Notes under the pieces: model-generated
The model's input: only the letters and a program-made list of their open reading frames with translations
What the model was told of the DNA's origin: nothing
Databases searched by the model: none
Origin: Bufo bufo
Taxonomy: Eukaryota > Chordata > Amphibia > Anura > Bufonidae
Length of the DNA: 64,000 nt
Reading direction: 5' to 3'
NCBI RefSeq assembly: GCF_905171765.1
Contig: NC_053390.1
Location: forward strand, 586,546,471-586,610,470
In this document: piece by piece, positions 32,855 through 44,054 of the stretch
Layout: the number at the start of each line of letters is the position of its first letter
Position numbering within the stretch: the first letter of the stretch is position 1
Program-made: the position numbers and the translations under genes

Positions 32855-33687
32855 GGTGACAAAATACAGATCCCCATAGCCTCTAAAATGGCTGCTTATA
32901 GTTTTAACATACAGGTTACATTAGGGAGAAGCGCTCTGGAGCACAAACTGCTGCTGTAGCATGTGATATACCGTCCACACAGAAGAACGGGAACATTCCT
33001 GAACACATGTTACTTTTATTATTTGGGGTGAAGTAAGCTTTAAATGCTTCCAAATGCAGTTTCTAATAATAAAAAAAAAGATATTTGTGGGATGTTACAA
33101 GACAGTGTTGAAAGAAATGCCTGAACACAGAAATGGGACCCGAATGGCTATGATTACAATAGTAATATATAAAAAACATATTCAGACTAAGTATAGCGCC
33201 CATGAATACATAGAACAATAATGGCTTGGCTGCTATGTAACGTACTGAACATCTTGTTCTGCTCTTGCTCTTCATATACTCATTGCACCTGAAGGGCAGA
33301 TTTATATCAAAACAAGGCAAATGTCGAGATCTGCAAATATCGTACATGTGCACTAACTAGTATTTATAGCTAGGATATTGGAACAATCCCTCGTCCCTAT
33401 TATTAATTTTAAACAGTTCATAACTTTAAGCTCTTGAAAGGTAACGGCGAAGAGAGTGCTGGAAGACATCAATTGTTCCAGGGCTGAAGACGGCTGGTAT
33501 CTACAAGGTGGGGGAGTCACACAATGTATCACTGCGTATGCTCACCTTCCCTACCACTGTCTAACATCCTCACCTTTTACAGGAACGTCTAGTATTAGAA
33601 CTCATATCTACGCCAGCTGCGTCGACTGTCGCCAGAAGATGAGCCAAAGAGGCGTGTGGGCCATCTATCACACACCAAAATACCTAC
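32855..33687. other. Unclassified sequence
   Basis: No supported gene. The frames at 33063-33353 minus and the first part of 33456-33986 plus show no recognised domain. Confidence 0.3.
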
Positions 33688-33690
33688 TTA

Positions 33691-33994
33691 GGCTCCATTC
33701 ACACGTCCGCAATTTTGTTCCGCATTTTGCGGAACGGAATTGCCGACCCATTCATTTCTATGGGGCCGCACGATGTGCTGCCCGGCTCCGGAATTGCGAA
33801 CCCGTACTTCCGGGTCTGCATTTCCGTTCCCGAAAAAAAATAGAACATGTCCTATTCTTGTCCGCAATTGCGGACAAGAGTAGGCATATTCTATTAGTGC
33901 CGGCGATGTGCGGACCGCAAAATGCGGAAAGCACCTTGCCGCTGTCCGTGTTTTGCGGATCCGCAAAACACGCTACGGACGTGTGAATGGACCC
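33691..33994. mobile_element. Harbinger-type MITE, family F, 304 bp
   Basis: The ends GGCTCCATTCACACGTCCG and CGGACGTGTGAATGGACCC are flanked by TTA at 33688-33690 and 33995-33997. Internal inverted pairs around TTTTGCGGAACGGAATTGCG make it nearly palindromic. The 176-aa frame that crosses it (33456-33986) is spurious. Confidence 0.82.
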
Positions 33995-34017
33995 TTAGAG
34001 GGGTTTCCAGTACTTAA

Positions 34018-34448
34018 AGGGGTTTTCTGAGCCTTTAATAATGATGACTCATGCTCTGGATAGGTCATGAGTATCTGATTGGTGGGAGTCCGACACTCGG
34101 GACCCCCGCCAATCAGCTGTTTGAGAAGGCAGCAGCGTACTCTCTGCTTTCCCTAGGCCCCGTGACGACACGCTCATCAGTCACGTGGCCTAGGAGCAAG
34201 CAGCTCAGCCCTGTTCGAGTGAATGGGGGTGAGCTGTGATATTATGCACAGCTGCTATCCAATGTACGGCGCTGTGCTTGGTGAGCACGGAGAAGGCCAC
34301 AACGCTCTTAGGAGCGCCAGTGCCTTCTCAAACAGCTGATCAGCGGGGGTCCCGGGTGTCGGACCCTGATCAGGTACCGATGACCTATATAGAGGATAAG
34401 TCATCAGTCTTTTAAATACTTATAGCCTCAGGATAGGTCATCAATATG
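34018..34448. mobile_element. MITE family I copy, right end missing
   Basis: It follows TTAA (34014-34017) with AGGGGTTTTCTGAGCC. Inverted pairs GGATAGGTCATGAGTATC/ATAGGTCATCAATATGAG and CAATCAGCTGTTTGAGAAGG/CCTTCTCAAACAGCTGATC define it. Fragments of the family recur at 52470-52603, 52850-53005, 56436-56690 and 61220-62006. Confidence 0.6.
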
Positions 34449-34629
34449 AGATCTGTGCCTGCACTAGGCAGTTACCCGCATCAGAAACTATCCAGTGGAT
34501 TGACCTCCCATTCAATTTATTGTATAGATTCTAATATCTAAGTCCAGGGAACACCCCTAAAAGTATTCATATTAAAATGACCAAAAACATATTGAAAACA
34601 AAATCACAATAGAAAAATTAGATAGATGT
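34449..34629. other. Unclassified spacer
   Basis: Nothing recognised. Confidence 0.3.
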
Positions 34630-35062
34630 ACTGTAGGGGTGAGCAAATAGATTTGTCTCATCTGCAGGACTTCTTCACCTGTGGTGGGCTGTCCCTGCAG
34701 GTAAGGAAGTGCCCACTTGCCGAAAGATTGACAGGGCCTGACATTTAGAATGGCCCTGATAATTTCCTGGCTGTCTGACTGCGCCAATTAGCCGAGAAAG
34801 GGCCGAAAACTCTGCTTCGGCTTCAAAGCAGCAACTGCGCAATCACCGGTGCCCAGAAGTATAGCACTGCCAGCGTACGTGCTGCTCTGAAGCCGAAGCA
34901 GAGTTTCTGCCCTTGCTTGGCTAATTGAAGTGATGGCACAGGCAAGAGATTGTCAGAGCAGGGCTAAATGATGCGGCAACTGGGCACTTCTTCACCTGCA
35001 GGGAAACCCCCAACAGGGAAAGAAGTCCTGCTCATGAGACAAATGGATTCACTCACATCTAA
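34630..35062. repeat. Fold-back element, ~430 bp
   Basis: GAGCAAATAGATTTGTCTCAT and ATGAGACAAATGGATTCACTC are the outer arms. CTTCTTCACCTG, the GTGCCCA region and GAAGCAGAGTTTC/GAAAACTCTGCTTC lie within. Centre near 34845. No coding content. Confidence 0.6.
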
Positions 35063-35141
35063 TGTATCATCTATTGTTTGAGGTGTAATCTTGTCATATC
35101 TAGGCATCAAGCAGTACAGAGCAGTCATCCCATCACTATAA

Positions 35142-35408
35142 GGGCCCATTCACAGGACCGTATATTTGAGTCCGTTCCACTATTTTGCGGAACTGATGCA
35201 GACCCATTCGTTTCAATGGGGCTGCAAAAGATGCGGACAGCACACTGTACTTCCATTCCACGACCCCACGAAAAAGAAGCAATTGCGGACAAGAACAGGC
35301 ATTTCTATCAAAGGGCTTGCTGTTCCTTTCCGCAAAATGGGGAAAGCACATGGCCAGTATCCGTGTTTTGCGGACCACAAAAATGAATACGGTCATCTGA
35401 ATGAACCC
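35142..35408. mobile_element. MITE, family F relative, 267 bp
   Basis: The ends GGGCCCATTCACAGGACCG and CGGTCATCTGAATGAACCC are inverted repeats. Flanks TAA and TAT form an imperfect 3-bp target. The interior holds GGACCACAAAAATGAATACGG. It is diverged from 33691-33994. Confidence 0.6.
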
Positions 35409-35676
35409 TATAGTTGCAGAGTACATATGGCATATACTGTATACCGAGAAAGCTACTGGTATATATTTCAAACATATCTATAGGCTCCATTCGGCAGGTG
35501 GAGGCCAGAAGACTACAATATAGATATAACTTTTTTTATTTTAAACATGGTGGCCTACAGATGGCGTATACCACTGAATCCCATTACAGTATCATAAGCT
35601 GCAGGCATCTGTCAAAAGTATGTGCGAAAAGTGACTGCTGTATATTATAAAAAAAAACACAAAACATATTTTAAAA
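35409..35676. other. Unclassified sequence
   Basis: No gene is recognised. Confidence 0.3.
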
Positions 35677-35679
35677 AAC

Positions 35680-35720
<41 letters not shown>
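35677..35720. repeat. AT/GA microsatellite
   Basis: An (AT)n run is followed directly by (GA)n. Confidence 0.9.
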
Positions 35721-36449
35721 CACTACAAAAAGGACATGTTACATGATGAAAAAAAATTCAGCATGTAAATGCCCATAATCCTTTAAAAAGACAATAAGTA
35801 TTACTCCACTCCCAAAATCACATAGGTATACATAATCCTGCAAATATTCTTTACCTTATGTTACTCTATATATAATTATTATATATAATGTATAGGGGTC
35901 TAAAGACAGCTGTATTAAACTTCATACTTTATCCTCGCCAGGCCCGTTCCCCAGCTCATGGGTTTTCTGATCCACGGTCAGTATGGAAGTGATGGAGCCA
36001 GTAATAAAGACAATTGTCCGTGAGCGTTATATGTTCTTAGTTTTCAAGAGGTGCTGAAAAGCTGTGCATCTGGAGAAGTGATCACAAGGTAGTTGGTTGT
36101 GGATTCCTTAGTCACAAGTATTTTCTGCTCTCCAAGGTAATGAAATGAAAGAAGGGTGGAAATGTATCCCTCGCAACACAGAAAATAGAGGAAAACAAAT
36201 GAACACCTAGGCTTCCGGCGTTAGTATGCGCCAGGGTACCAGCTGCGACGCGGCCAAGCTACAGGGGGCACATCGCTCATGTAAAAAAGGACATCTGATG
36301 TAGAACCAAACAGTGGATAATGAAATATAGAGCACTGAGAAGCTAAGGAATAAAGGAGAAGACAGTAGTCCTGGTGATTGGGAGAGGCACCCTATTTTCG
36401 GTTATGGGACCTTGTGGTTGCTTCTCCCCTTACAAGGATTTCTCTTGTC
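35721..36449. other. Unclassified sequence
   Basis: No gene or repeat structure is recognised before the minisatellite. Confidence 0.3.
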
Positions 36450-37357
36450 CTGTGTATATGAATACGGCAGAGCAGCAGTACCATTCTCTTGTATGCTGGG
36501 TGTCACATCTCAATACCTGCTGTTATTCTGCATATATGGACACTGCACAGTACCATTCTCTTGTATGCTGGGTGTCACATCTCAATACCTGCTGTTATTC
36601 TGCATATATGGACACTGCACAGTACCATTCTCTTGTATGCTGGGTGTCACATCTCAATACCTGCTGTTATTCTGCATATATGGACACTGCACAGTACCAT
36701 TCTCTTGTATGCTGGGTGTCACATCTCAATACCTGCTGTTATTCTGCATATATGGACACTGCACAGTACCATTCTCTTGTATGCTGGGTATAATTCTCAG
36801 TATCTGCTGTTATTCTGCATATATGGACAGTGCACAGTACCATTCTCTTGTATGCTGGGTGTCACATCTCAATACCTGCTGTTATTCTGCATATATGGAC
36901 ACTGCACAGTACCATTCTCTTGTATGCTGGGTATAATTCTCAGTATCTGCTGTTATTCTGCATATATGGACACTGCACAGTACCATTCTCTTGTATGCTG
37001 GGTATAATTCTCAGTATCTGCTGTTATTCTGTACATATGGACACTGCACAGTACCATTCTCTTGTATGCTGGGTATAATTCTCAGTATCTGCTGTTATTC
37101 TGTACATATGGACACTGCACAGTACCATTCTCTTGTATGCTGGGTATAATTCTCAGTATCTGCTGTTATTCTGCATATATGGACACTGCACAGTACCATT
37201 CTCTTGTATGCTGGGTATAATTCTCAGTATCTGCTCTTATTCTGTACATATGGACACTGCACAGTACCATTCTCTTGTATGCTGGGTATAATTCTCAGTA
37301 TCTGCTCTTATTCTGTATATATGGACACTGCACAGTACCATTCTCTTGTATGCTGGG
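36450..37357. repeat. 72-bp minisatellite, first segment (~12 copies)
   Basis: The unit contains GGACACTGCACAGTACCATT, CTCTTGTATGCTGGGT and TATCTGCTGTTATTCTG. Two subtypes alternate: GGTGTCACATCTCAATACC in the first copies and GGTATAATTCTCAGTATC later. The array is broken at 37357 by a hAT element and continues at 38448. The frames of 139-174 aa through it are artefacts of a unit divisible by three. Confidence 0.93.
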
Positions 37358-38447
37358 TAGGGATCGACCGATTATCGGTTTGGCCGATATTATCGGCCGA
37401 TATTGAGGATTTTGAACGTTATCGGTATCTATTTTGCCAAATATACCGATAACGTTTTGGGAACACAGAACGCGCTGCTCTCAGCGCTTTCCGTGTTCCC
37501 TCAGCAGCACAGGGGAGAAGGAAGCAGTGTCTCCTCCCCCTGTGCTGCTGCTGCCGCCAATGAGAGGAGGGAGGACAAGAGGAGGGGCGGGGCTGTGGCC
37601 ACTGCGCCACCAATGAAAATAAGCCTTTCATTCATTCATATACAGGAGGCGGGAGCTGGCTGCAGAATCCCATAGCCGGCTCCCGACCTCTATGAGCGAT
37701 AGCTGCGGTCCGCGGTAGTTAACTCCTCAGGTGCCGCGGATCGCAGCTAACGCTCATAGAGGTCGGGAGCCGGCTATGGGATTCTGCAGCCAGCTCCCGC
37801 CTCCTGTATATGAAGGAGAGACTTATCTTCATTGGTGGCGCAGTGCGCCCCCCACCCCCATCCCAACCCCGGCCAATAGTAAAAACATTGGTGGCGCAGT
37901 GCGCCCCCCCCCCCCCCCCCCCCAGTATTACTCATTGGTGGCAGTGGCCACAGGATCCCCTCTCCCCTCCTCCTCCGATCGGAGCCCCAGCTGTGTAAGC
38001 CTGGGGCTCCGATCGGTTACCATGGCAGCCAGGACGCTATTGAAGCCCTGGCTGCTATGGTAAGCTCCATGCTGCTGTGTGCACAAAGCACAGAGCAGCA
38101 GAGACAGTGTGAGATCCTAGTCACCCTGATAGAGATCTATCAGGATGAATAGGACAAGGGTTCTAGTCCCTAAGGGGGCTAAAAGTTAGTAAAAAAAAAA
38201 AAAAACACAAAAATATTAAGTATAAATGAAAAAGATTTAGAAAAAAAATACACATTAACAATAAACAAAAAAAAATACACATTAACAATAAACATATTAA
38301 TTTTCACCAGATTTGTGTAGAATTTATTTTTTTTTCTCAAAAATGAAAATTCCCAGAATATCGGTATAAATTATCGGCTATCGGCCTGAAAGTTCACAAA
38401 TTATCGGTATCGGCCCTAAAAAAAAAATCAATATCGGTCGATCCCTA
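37358..38447. mobile_element. hAT-type non-autonomous element with perfect 8-bp TSD
   Basis: The ends TAGGGATCGACCGAT and TATCGGTCGATCCCTA are inverted repeats. ATGCTGGG is duplicated exactly at 37350-37357 and 38448-38455, and its removal restores the 72-bp unit. Subterminal TATCGGCCGATA-type blocks, a long palindrome (37641-37812) and poly-C make up the interior. There is no transposase. Confidence 0.85.
37641..37812. repeat. 172-bp GC-rich palindrome in hAT element
   Basis: TACAGGAGGCGGGAGCTGGC pairs with the inverse ending at about 37809, and AGCCGGCTCCCGACCTCTAT with its partner near 37760. The centre near 37725 contains CGCGG motifs. It parallels the palindrome at 22494-22735. Confidence 0.8.
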
Positions 38448-38862
38448 ATGCTGGGTATAATTCTCAGTATCTGCTCTTATTCTGTACATATGGACACTGC
38501 ACAGTACCACTTCTCTTGTCATGTATGTTGGGTATAATTCTCAGTATCTGCTCTTATTCTGTACATATGGACACTGCACAGTACCACTTCTCTCGTATAC
38601 TGGGTATAATTCTCAGTATCTGCTCTTATTCTGTACATATGGACACTGCACAGTACCATTCTCTTGTATGCTGGGTATAATTCTCAGTATCTGCTCTTAT
38701 TCTGTATATATGGACACTGTACAGTACCACTTCTATTGTCCTGTATGCTTGGTATAATTCTCAGTATCTGCTCTTATTCTGTATATATGGACACTGCACA
38801 GTACCACTTCTCTTGTCATGTATGCTGGATGTAATTCTCACTATCTGCTCTTATTCTGTATA
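38448..38862. repeat. 72-bp minisatellite, second segment
   Basis: Continuation of the array after the hAT element, about six copies, mostly with TATCTGCTCTTATTCTGTA and with CACTTCTCTTGTC variants. It ends at the TA where the Tc1 element is inserted. Confidence 0.9.
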
Positions 38863-40401
38863 CAGTTAGGTCCATATATATTTGGACACTGATACAAATT
38901 TAGTTTTTTTACCTGTTTACTGAAACATATTCAAGTTATAGTCATGTAATGGACCTTTAGCTTTCATTTGACGGTATCCACATTAAAAATGGATGAAGAG
39001 TTTAGGAGTTTCAGGTCCTTTACATGTGGCACCCTGATTTTAAAGGGACCAAAAGTAACTGTACAATTGACTGAAAGGGTGTTTCATGGGCAGGTGTGGG
39101 CAATTCCTTCATTTTTTCCATTCTCAATTAAGCACATAAAAGGCCTGGAGCTGATTTGAGGTGCGGTGCTTGCATTTTGAAGATTTTGCTGAGAAGTAAA
39201 CATGTGGCCAAAGGAGCTCTCCATGCAGGTGAAACAAGCCATCCTTCATCTGCGAAAACAGAAAAAACCCATCCGAGAAAATGCTACACTATTAGGAGTG
39301 GCAAAATCTACAGTTTGGTACATCCTGAGAAAGAAAGAAACCACTGGTGACCTCAACAATGCAAAAAGACCTGGACGCCAACAGTGGTGGATGATCGCAG
39401 AATAATTACCATGGTGAAGAGAAACCCCTTCTCAACAGCCAACCAAGTGACCAACATTTTCCAGGATATAGATGTATCAATATCCAAATCTACCATAAAG
39501 AGAAGACTGCATGAAAGTAAATACAGAGGGTTCACTGCACGGTGCAAGACACTCATAAGCCTCAAGAATAAGAAGGCTAGATTGGACCTTGCTAAAAAAA
39601 CATCTAAAAAACCAGCACACTTCTGGAAGAACATTCTTTGGACAGATGAAACCAAGATCAACCTCTACCAGAATGATGGAAAGAGAAAAGTATGGCGAAG
39701 GCATGGTATAGCTCATAATGCAAAACATACTACATCATCTGTAAAACACGGCGGAGGCAGTGTGATGGCTTGGGCATGCATGACTGCAGTGACACTGGGT
39801 CCCTAGTGTTTATTGATGATGTGACACAGGACAGAAGCAGCCGGATGAATTCTGGGGTTTTCAGAGACATACTGTGTGCTCAAATCCAGCCAAACTGATT
39901 GGTCGGCGTTTCATAATACAGATGGACAATGACCCAAAACATAAAGCGAAAGCAACCCAGGAGTTTATTAACCCCTTAGTGACCAAGGCTGTTTGGACCT
40001 AAATGACCAAGCCAGATGTTGGAAATCACTTTAGCAGAGAATAACTTCGTAAAGGTTTTGCACATCAAAGTAATTCTGACATTGTTTTCTCATCACATAT
40101 TGTACTTTACTTAGGTGGTCAAATTTTACTGCGTATCTTTATTAAAAAACGTAAAAATGTATGAAAATTTGTAAAAATTGGCATATTTTACTATTTTCAA
40201 CTGCAATATTTCACATACATACATACATAAATACTATTCAATATTTTTAGCAGAAATATATTTTCACATCTTTACTTTATTTTGACTGCACTTACAAAAA
40301 ACTTTTTTTTTTATTTAGGAGACTTACCATTTTAACATTAATAAAAAAAATGTTTAAGTACATGTTTTTCCTGCAACAAGCCAAGTTTGCAGAGGATTAT
40401 A

Positions 40402-41964
40402 CACTGCGTGCAGAATTATTAGGCAAATGAGTATTTTGACCACATCATCCTCTTTATGCATGTTGTCTTACTCCAAGCTGTATAGGCTCGAAAGCCTACT
40501 ACCAATTAAGCATATTAGGTGATGTGCATCTCTGTAATGAGAAGGGGTGTGGTCTAATGACATCAACACCCTATATTAGGTGTGCATAATTATTAGGCAA
40601 CTTCCTTTCCTTTGGCAAAATGGGTCAAAAGAAGGACTTGACAGGCTCAGAAAAGTCAAAAATAGTGAGATATCTTGCAGAGGGATGCAGCACTCTTAAA
40701 ATTGCAAAGCTTCTGAAGCGTGATCATTGAACAATCAAGCGTTTCATTCAAAATAGTCAACAGGGTCGCAAGAAGCGTGTGGAAAAACCAAGGCGCAAAA
40801 TAACTGCCCATGAACTGAGAAAAGTCAAGCGTGCAGCTGCCAAGATGCCACTTGCCACCAGTTTGGCCATATTTCAGAGCTGCAACATCACTGGAGTGCC
40901 CAAAAGCACAAGGTGTGCAATACTCAGAGACATGGCCAAGGTAAGAAAGGCTGAAAGACGACCACCACTGAACAAGACACACAAGCTGAAACGTCAAGAC
41001 TGGGCCAAGAAATATCTCAAGACTGATTTTTCTAAGGTTTTATGGACTGATGAAATGAGAGTGAGTCTTGATGGGCCAGATGGATGGGCCCGTGGCTGGA
41101 TTGGTAAAGGGCAGAGAGCTCCAGTCCGACTCAGACGCCAGCAAGGTGGAGGTGGAGTACTGGTTTGGGCTGGTATCATCAAAGATGAGCTTGTGGGGCC
41201 TTTTCGGGTTGAGGATGGAGTCAAGCTCAACTCCCAGTCCTACTGCCAGTTTCTGGAAGACACCTTCTTCAAGCAGTGGTACAGGAAGAAGTCTGCATCC
41301 TTCAAGAAAAACATGATTTTCATGCAGGACAATGCTCCATCACACGCGTCCAAGTACTCCACAGCGTGGCTGGCAAGAAAGGGTATACAAGAAGAAAATC
41401 TAATGACATGGCCTCCTTGTTCACCTGATCTGAACCCCATTGAGAACCTGTGGTCCATCATCAAATGTGAGATTTACAAGGAGGGAAAACAGTACACCTC
41501 TCTGAACAGTGTCTGGGAGGCTGTGGTTGCTGCTGCACGCAATGTTGATGGTGAACAGATCAAAACACTGACAGAATCCATGGATGGCAGGCTTTTGAGT
41601 GTCCTTGCAAAGAAAGGTGGCTATATTGGTCACTGATTTGTTTTTGTTTTGTTTTTGAATGTCAGAAATGTATATTTGTGAATGTTGAGATGTTATATTG
41701 GTTTCACTGGTAAAAATAAATAATTGAAATGGGTATATATTTGTTTTTTGTTAAGTTGCCTAATAATTATGCACAGTAATAGTCACCTGCACACACAGAT
41801 ATCCCCCTAAAATAGCTAAAACTAAAAACAAACTAAAAACTACTTCCAAAAATATTCAGCTTTGATATTAATGAGTTTTTTGGGTTCATTGAGAACATGG
41901 TTGTTGTTCAATAATAAAATTAATCCTCAAAAATACAACTTGCCTAATAATTCTGCACTCCCTG
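40402..41964 (+). mobile_element. DD37E Tc1/mariner element, copy 1
   Basis: It is flanked by TA (40400-40401 and 41965-41966). Each end holds two related motifs about 175 bp apart: outer GCAGAATTATTAGGCAA (40410-40426) and inner GCATAATTATTAGGCAA (40584-40600), mirrored at 41755-41771 and 41940-41956. This IR/DR layout gives two transposase-binding sites per end. It is nearly identical to the copy at 59426-60960. Confidence 0.88.
40620..41636 (+). pseudogene. DD37E Tc1/mariner transposase, one in-frame stop
   Basis: The frame of 338 codons from ATG 40620 to TGA 41636 is a full-length Tc1-type transposase. It has an N-terminal paired-like helix-turn-helix region (residues about 10-110), D144 in LWTDEMRVSLDG, D237 in FMQDNAPSH and E275 in SPDLNPIENLW. 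There are 37 residues between the second Asp and the Glu, hence DD37E rather than the common DD34E. The only visible break is TGA at 40728-40730 (codon 37), where copy 2 has CGA; this is a CpG-type C-to-T change. Downstream of it the frame is open from Met 54 (40779), giving a 285-residue product that keeps the catalytic triad but lacks the first DNA-binding helices. Confidence 0.88.
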
Positions 41965-41966
41965 TA

Positions 41967-42457
41967 AGTGTCAGAATGATATAACCCCCCAAAAGTGACC
42001 CCATTTTGAAAACTAGACCGCTTAACGTATTCATCTATGGGTGTAATGCGTTTTTTGACCCCCTAGTTTTTTAAAGAAATGAATGCTAAGAAGGTGGAAA
42101 AAAAAAATTTCATTTTTTACACAAAAGTGTAAATTTAAAGACAGTTTTTTCTCTACAAAGCACGTGAAAATGAAGAAGTACATCCCAAAATGTATCACGC
42201 CATTTCCCCTGCCTTCAGAAATACCCCCATTGTGGCCCTTATCTTATGTCTTGACAAACGGCAGGGCCCAAACATAAAGGAGCACCTGGGGCCTTTCAGA
42301 TAATAAACTGAAAATGGTTCAGGCCCCATTGCACACATGTAATGGCGTTGAGCTGCAAAATAATAGAAAACCCTTGCAAACTGCCATCTTTAGTAAGGTA
42401 GACTCACCTGTCCGGCGATGCACAGGTAAGCCCTTACCTGTGCCGGGAGCCGGTCTG
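41967..42457 (-). other. piggyBac non-coding interior
   Basis: It contains the family block GTGACCCCATTTTGAAAAC and AT-rich DNA, plus a small hairpin at 42418-42443. No gene. Confidence 0.45.
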
Positions 42458-42563
42458 AAATCAAATGCAGTCACCGGGAGCAGGTAGTTCCGAGAACAGC
42501 CTGAGCAAGGCCCCCGGCGGCTGTTCTCAGGACTGCCTGCTCCCGGTGACTGCATTTGATTTG
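42458..42563. repeat. 106-bp palindrome
   Basis: AAATCAAATGCAGTCACCGG and its inverse CCGGTGACTGCATTTGATTT form the arms, with GAGAACAGCC/GGCTGTTCTC inside. It directly precedes the LINE-like tail. Confidence 0.75.
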
Positions 42564-43025
42564 TATAAATATATCAGGAGTCAGTACAGAGATCTCTCCC
42601 ATCATCTATTTATCCCCAGGACTGTGACTGTGACGAGGGGACATCCTCTGTGTCTGGAGGAAAGAAGGTTTGTACACAAACATAGAAGAGGATTCTTTAC
42701 GGTAAGAGCAGTGAGACTATGGAACTCTCTGCCTGAGGAGGTGGTGATGGTGAGTACAATAAAGGAATTCAAGAGGGGCCTGGATGTATTTCTGGAGCGT
42801 AATAATATTACAGGCTATGGCTACTAGAGAGGGGTCGTTGATCCAGGGAGTTAATCTGATTGCCTGATTGGAGTCGGGAAGGAATTTTTTATTCCCCTAA
42901 AGTGAGGAAAATTGGCTTCTACCTCACAGGGTTTTTTTTGCCTTCCTCTGGATCAACTTGCAGGATAACAGGCCGAACTGGATGGACACATGTCTTTTTT
43001 TAGCCTTATATACTATGTTACTATG
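42564..43025 (+). mobile_element. 3' end of a LINE-like retroelement (CR1-like C-terminus)
   Basis: The frame 42465-42827 ends in a segment with RAVRLWNSLPEEVVM and FKRGLDVFLE, the pattern of the C-terminal tail of CR1/L2-type ORF2 proteins. The ORF stops at 42827. About 200 bp of 3' untranslated sequence follow and end in a short ACTATGTT repeat (43009-43026), as such LINEs end in short tandem repeats. It is 5'-truncated. Superfamily assignment is tentative. Confidence 0.55.
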
Positions 43026-43117
43026 TAAATTTGAGAAAAAATATTTTTAGATGGGTAACCCTGTCACTGTCTTGTGAGAAGTGGAGCTGTGCACTTACAA
43101 GGGAGGCAGATTTCTTA

Positions 43118-43525
43118 GGCTACTTTCACACTAGCAGCAGGGGACCCCGGCAGGCTGTTCCGGCGGGTGAACAGCCTGTCAGATCCGTCCTGCCGCTAGT
43201 TCACATGTGCCCCCGGACTGCTGGTCCGTCCCCATTGACTATAATGGGATAATGGAGGCGGGGGCGGAGTTCCGGTGGCAGCACGGCAGCGCACGCTGAG
43301 AGGCAACCGGACTAAAAGTACTGCATGCAGTACTTTTAGTCCGGCCGCCTCTCGGTGTGCGCTGCCGTGCTGCCACTGGAACTCCGCCCCCGCCCCAATT
43401 ATAGTCAATGGGGACGGAGCGGCAGTCCAAGAGCACACGTGAACTAGCGGCAGGACGGATCCGACAGGCTGTTCACCCGCCGGAACGGCCTGCCGGGGTC
43501 CCCTGCCGCTAGTGTGAAACTAGCC
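43118..43525. mobile_element. Fold-back Harbinger-type MITE, family C, ~408 bp
   Basis: The ends GGCTACTTTCACACTAGC and GCTAGTGTGAAACTAGCC are inverted repeats. The whole element is one palindrome centred near 43324 (AGTACTGCATGCAGTACT). The flanks TTA and TAA do not match exactly. Frames on both strands are mirror artefacts. Confidence 0.8.
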
Positions 43526-43813
43526 TAAAAAGGCATTTGCCTGTACATATGACTATGTCTAGCCAAACTGAAAAAAAAGAAAAAAAACTGAACTGTAGTG
43601 AAAGGCAACAAGTCCAAGAAAACTGAGCAAAATGTCTCCAACTATGTTGCAAATTCCAGATTGTTCACAAGATACAAGAACACCGATCGGGCTGTAATGA
43701 CAAGTTTGCATTCAAGGAAATGTATCAATAGAGCAGCACTATAGTATCTCACAGATTCCCTAGGAATGCATCAGCCAGTCCAAGCCCCCAGATCCGTTAG
43801 GGTCAACACGATA
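43526..43813. other. Unclassified piggyBac interior
   Basis: No gene or terminus is recognised. Confidence 0.3.
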
Positions 43814-44054
43814 ATATCCAAATAAAGAGCGGTGGCAACATCTCCAATCCAAAAAGGTTTATTCACACAGGGTCCATGAGACAGTACGCAAGGTCAAATA
43901 AAGTGCGACGTTTCGGCTACATGGTACAAGCTTGAGAAAGGCTACCATGTAGCCGAAACGTCGCACTTTATTTGACCTTGCGTACTGTCTCATGGACCCT
44001 GTGTGAATAAACCTTTTTGGTTTGGAGATGCTGCCACCACACTTTATTTGGATA
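43814..44054. repeat. 241-bp fold-back with hammerhead-like hairpins
   Basis: ATATCCAAATAAAG and CTTTATTTGGATAT are the outer arms, with the centre near 43934. The right arm reads GCTTGAGAAAGGCTACC, hairpin, GTAGCCGAAACGTCGC, then GTGAATAAACC about 60 nt later and GGAGATGCTGCC. This is the same module as 9151-9371. GAAACGTC after a stable hairpin matches a hammerhead 3' core, while TTGAGAA stands where CTGANGA would be. Confidence 0.65.

Noticed and set aside
33456..33986. 176-aa frame as a host gene
   Set aside because: Its second half crosses a whole MITE including both terminal repeats; there are no domain features.
36374..37078. Overlapping frames of 139-174 aa
   Set aside because: Three frames of the same 72-bp minisatellite; each translates to a repeated nonsense peptide.
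42465..42827. 120-aa ORF as a complete gene
   Set aside because: Its first third lies in a palindrome and only the C-terminal part resembles a LINE ORF2 tail; it is a 5'-truncated retroelement end.
43031..43438. Paired frames on opposite strands with similar sequence
   Set aside because: Mirror images caused by the palindromic MITE at 43118-43525.
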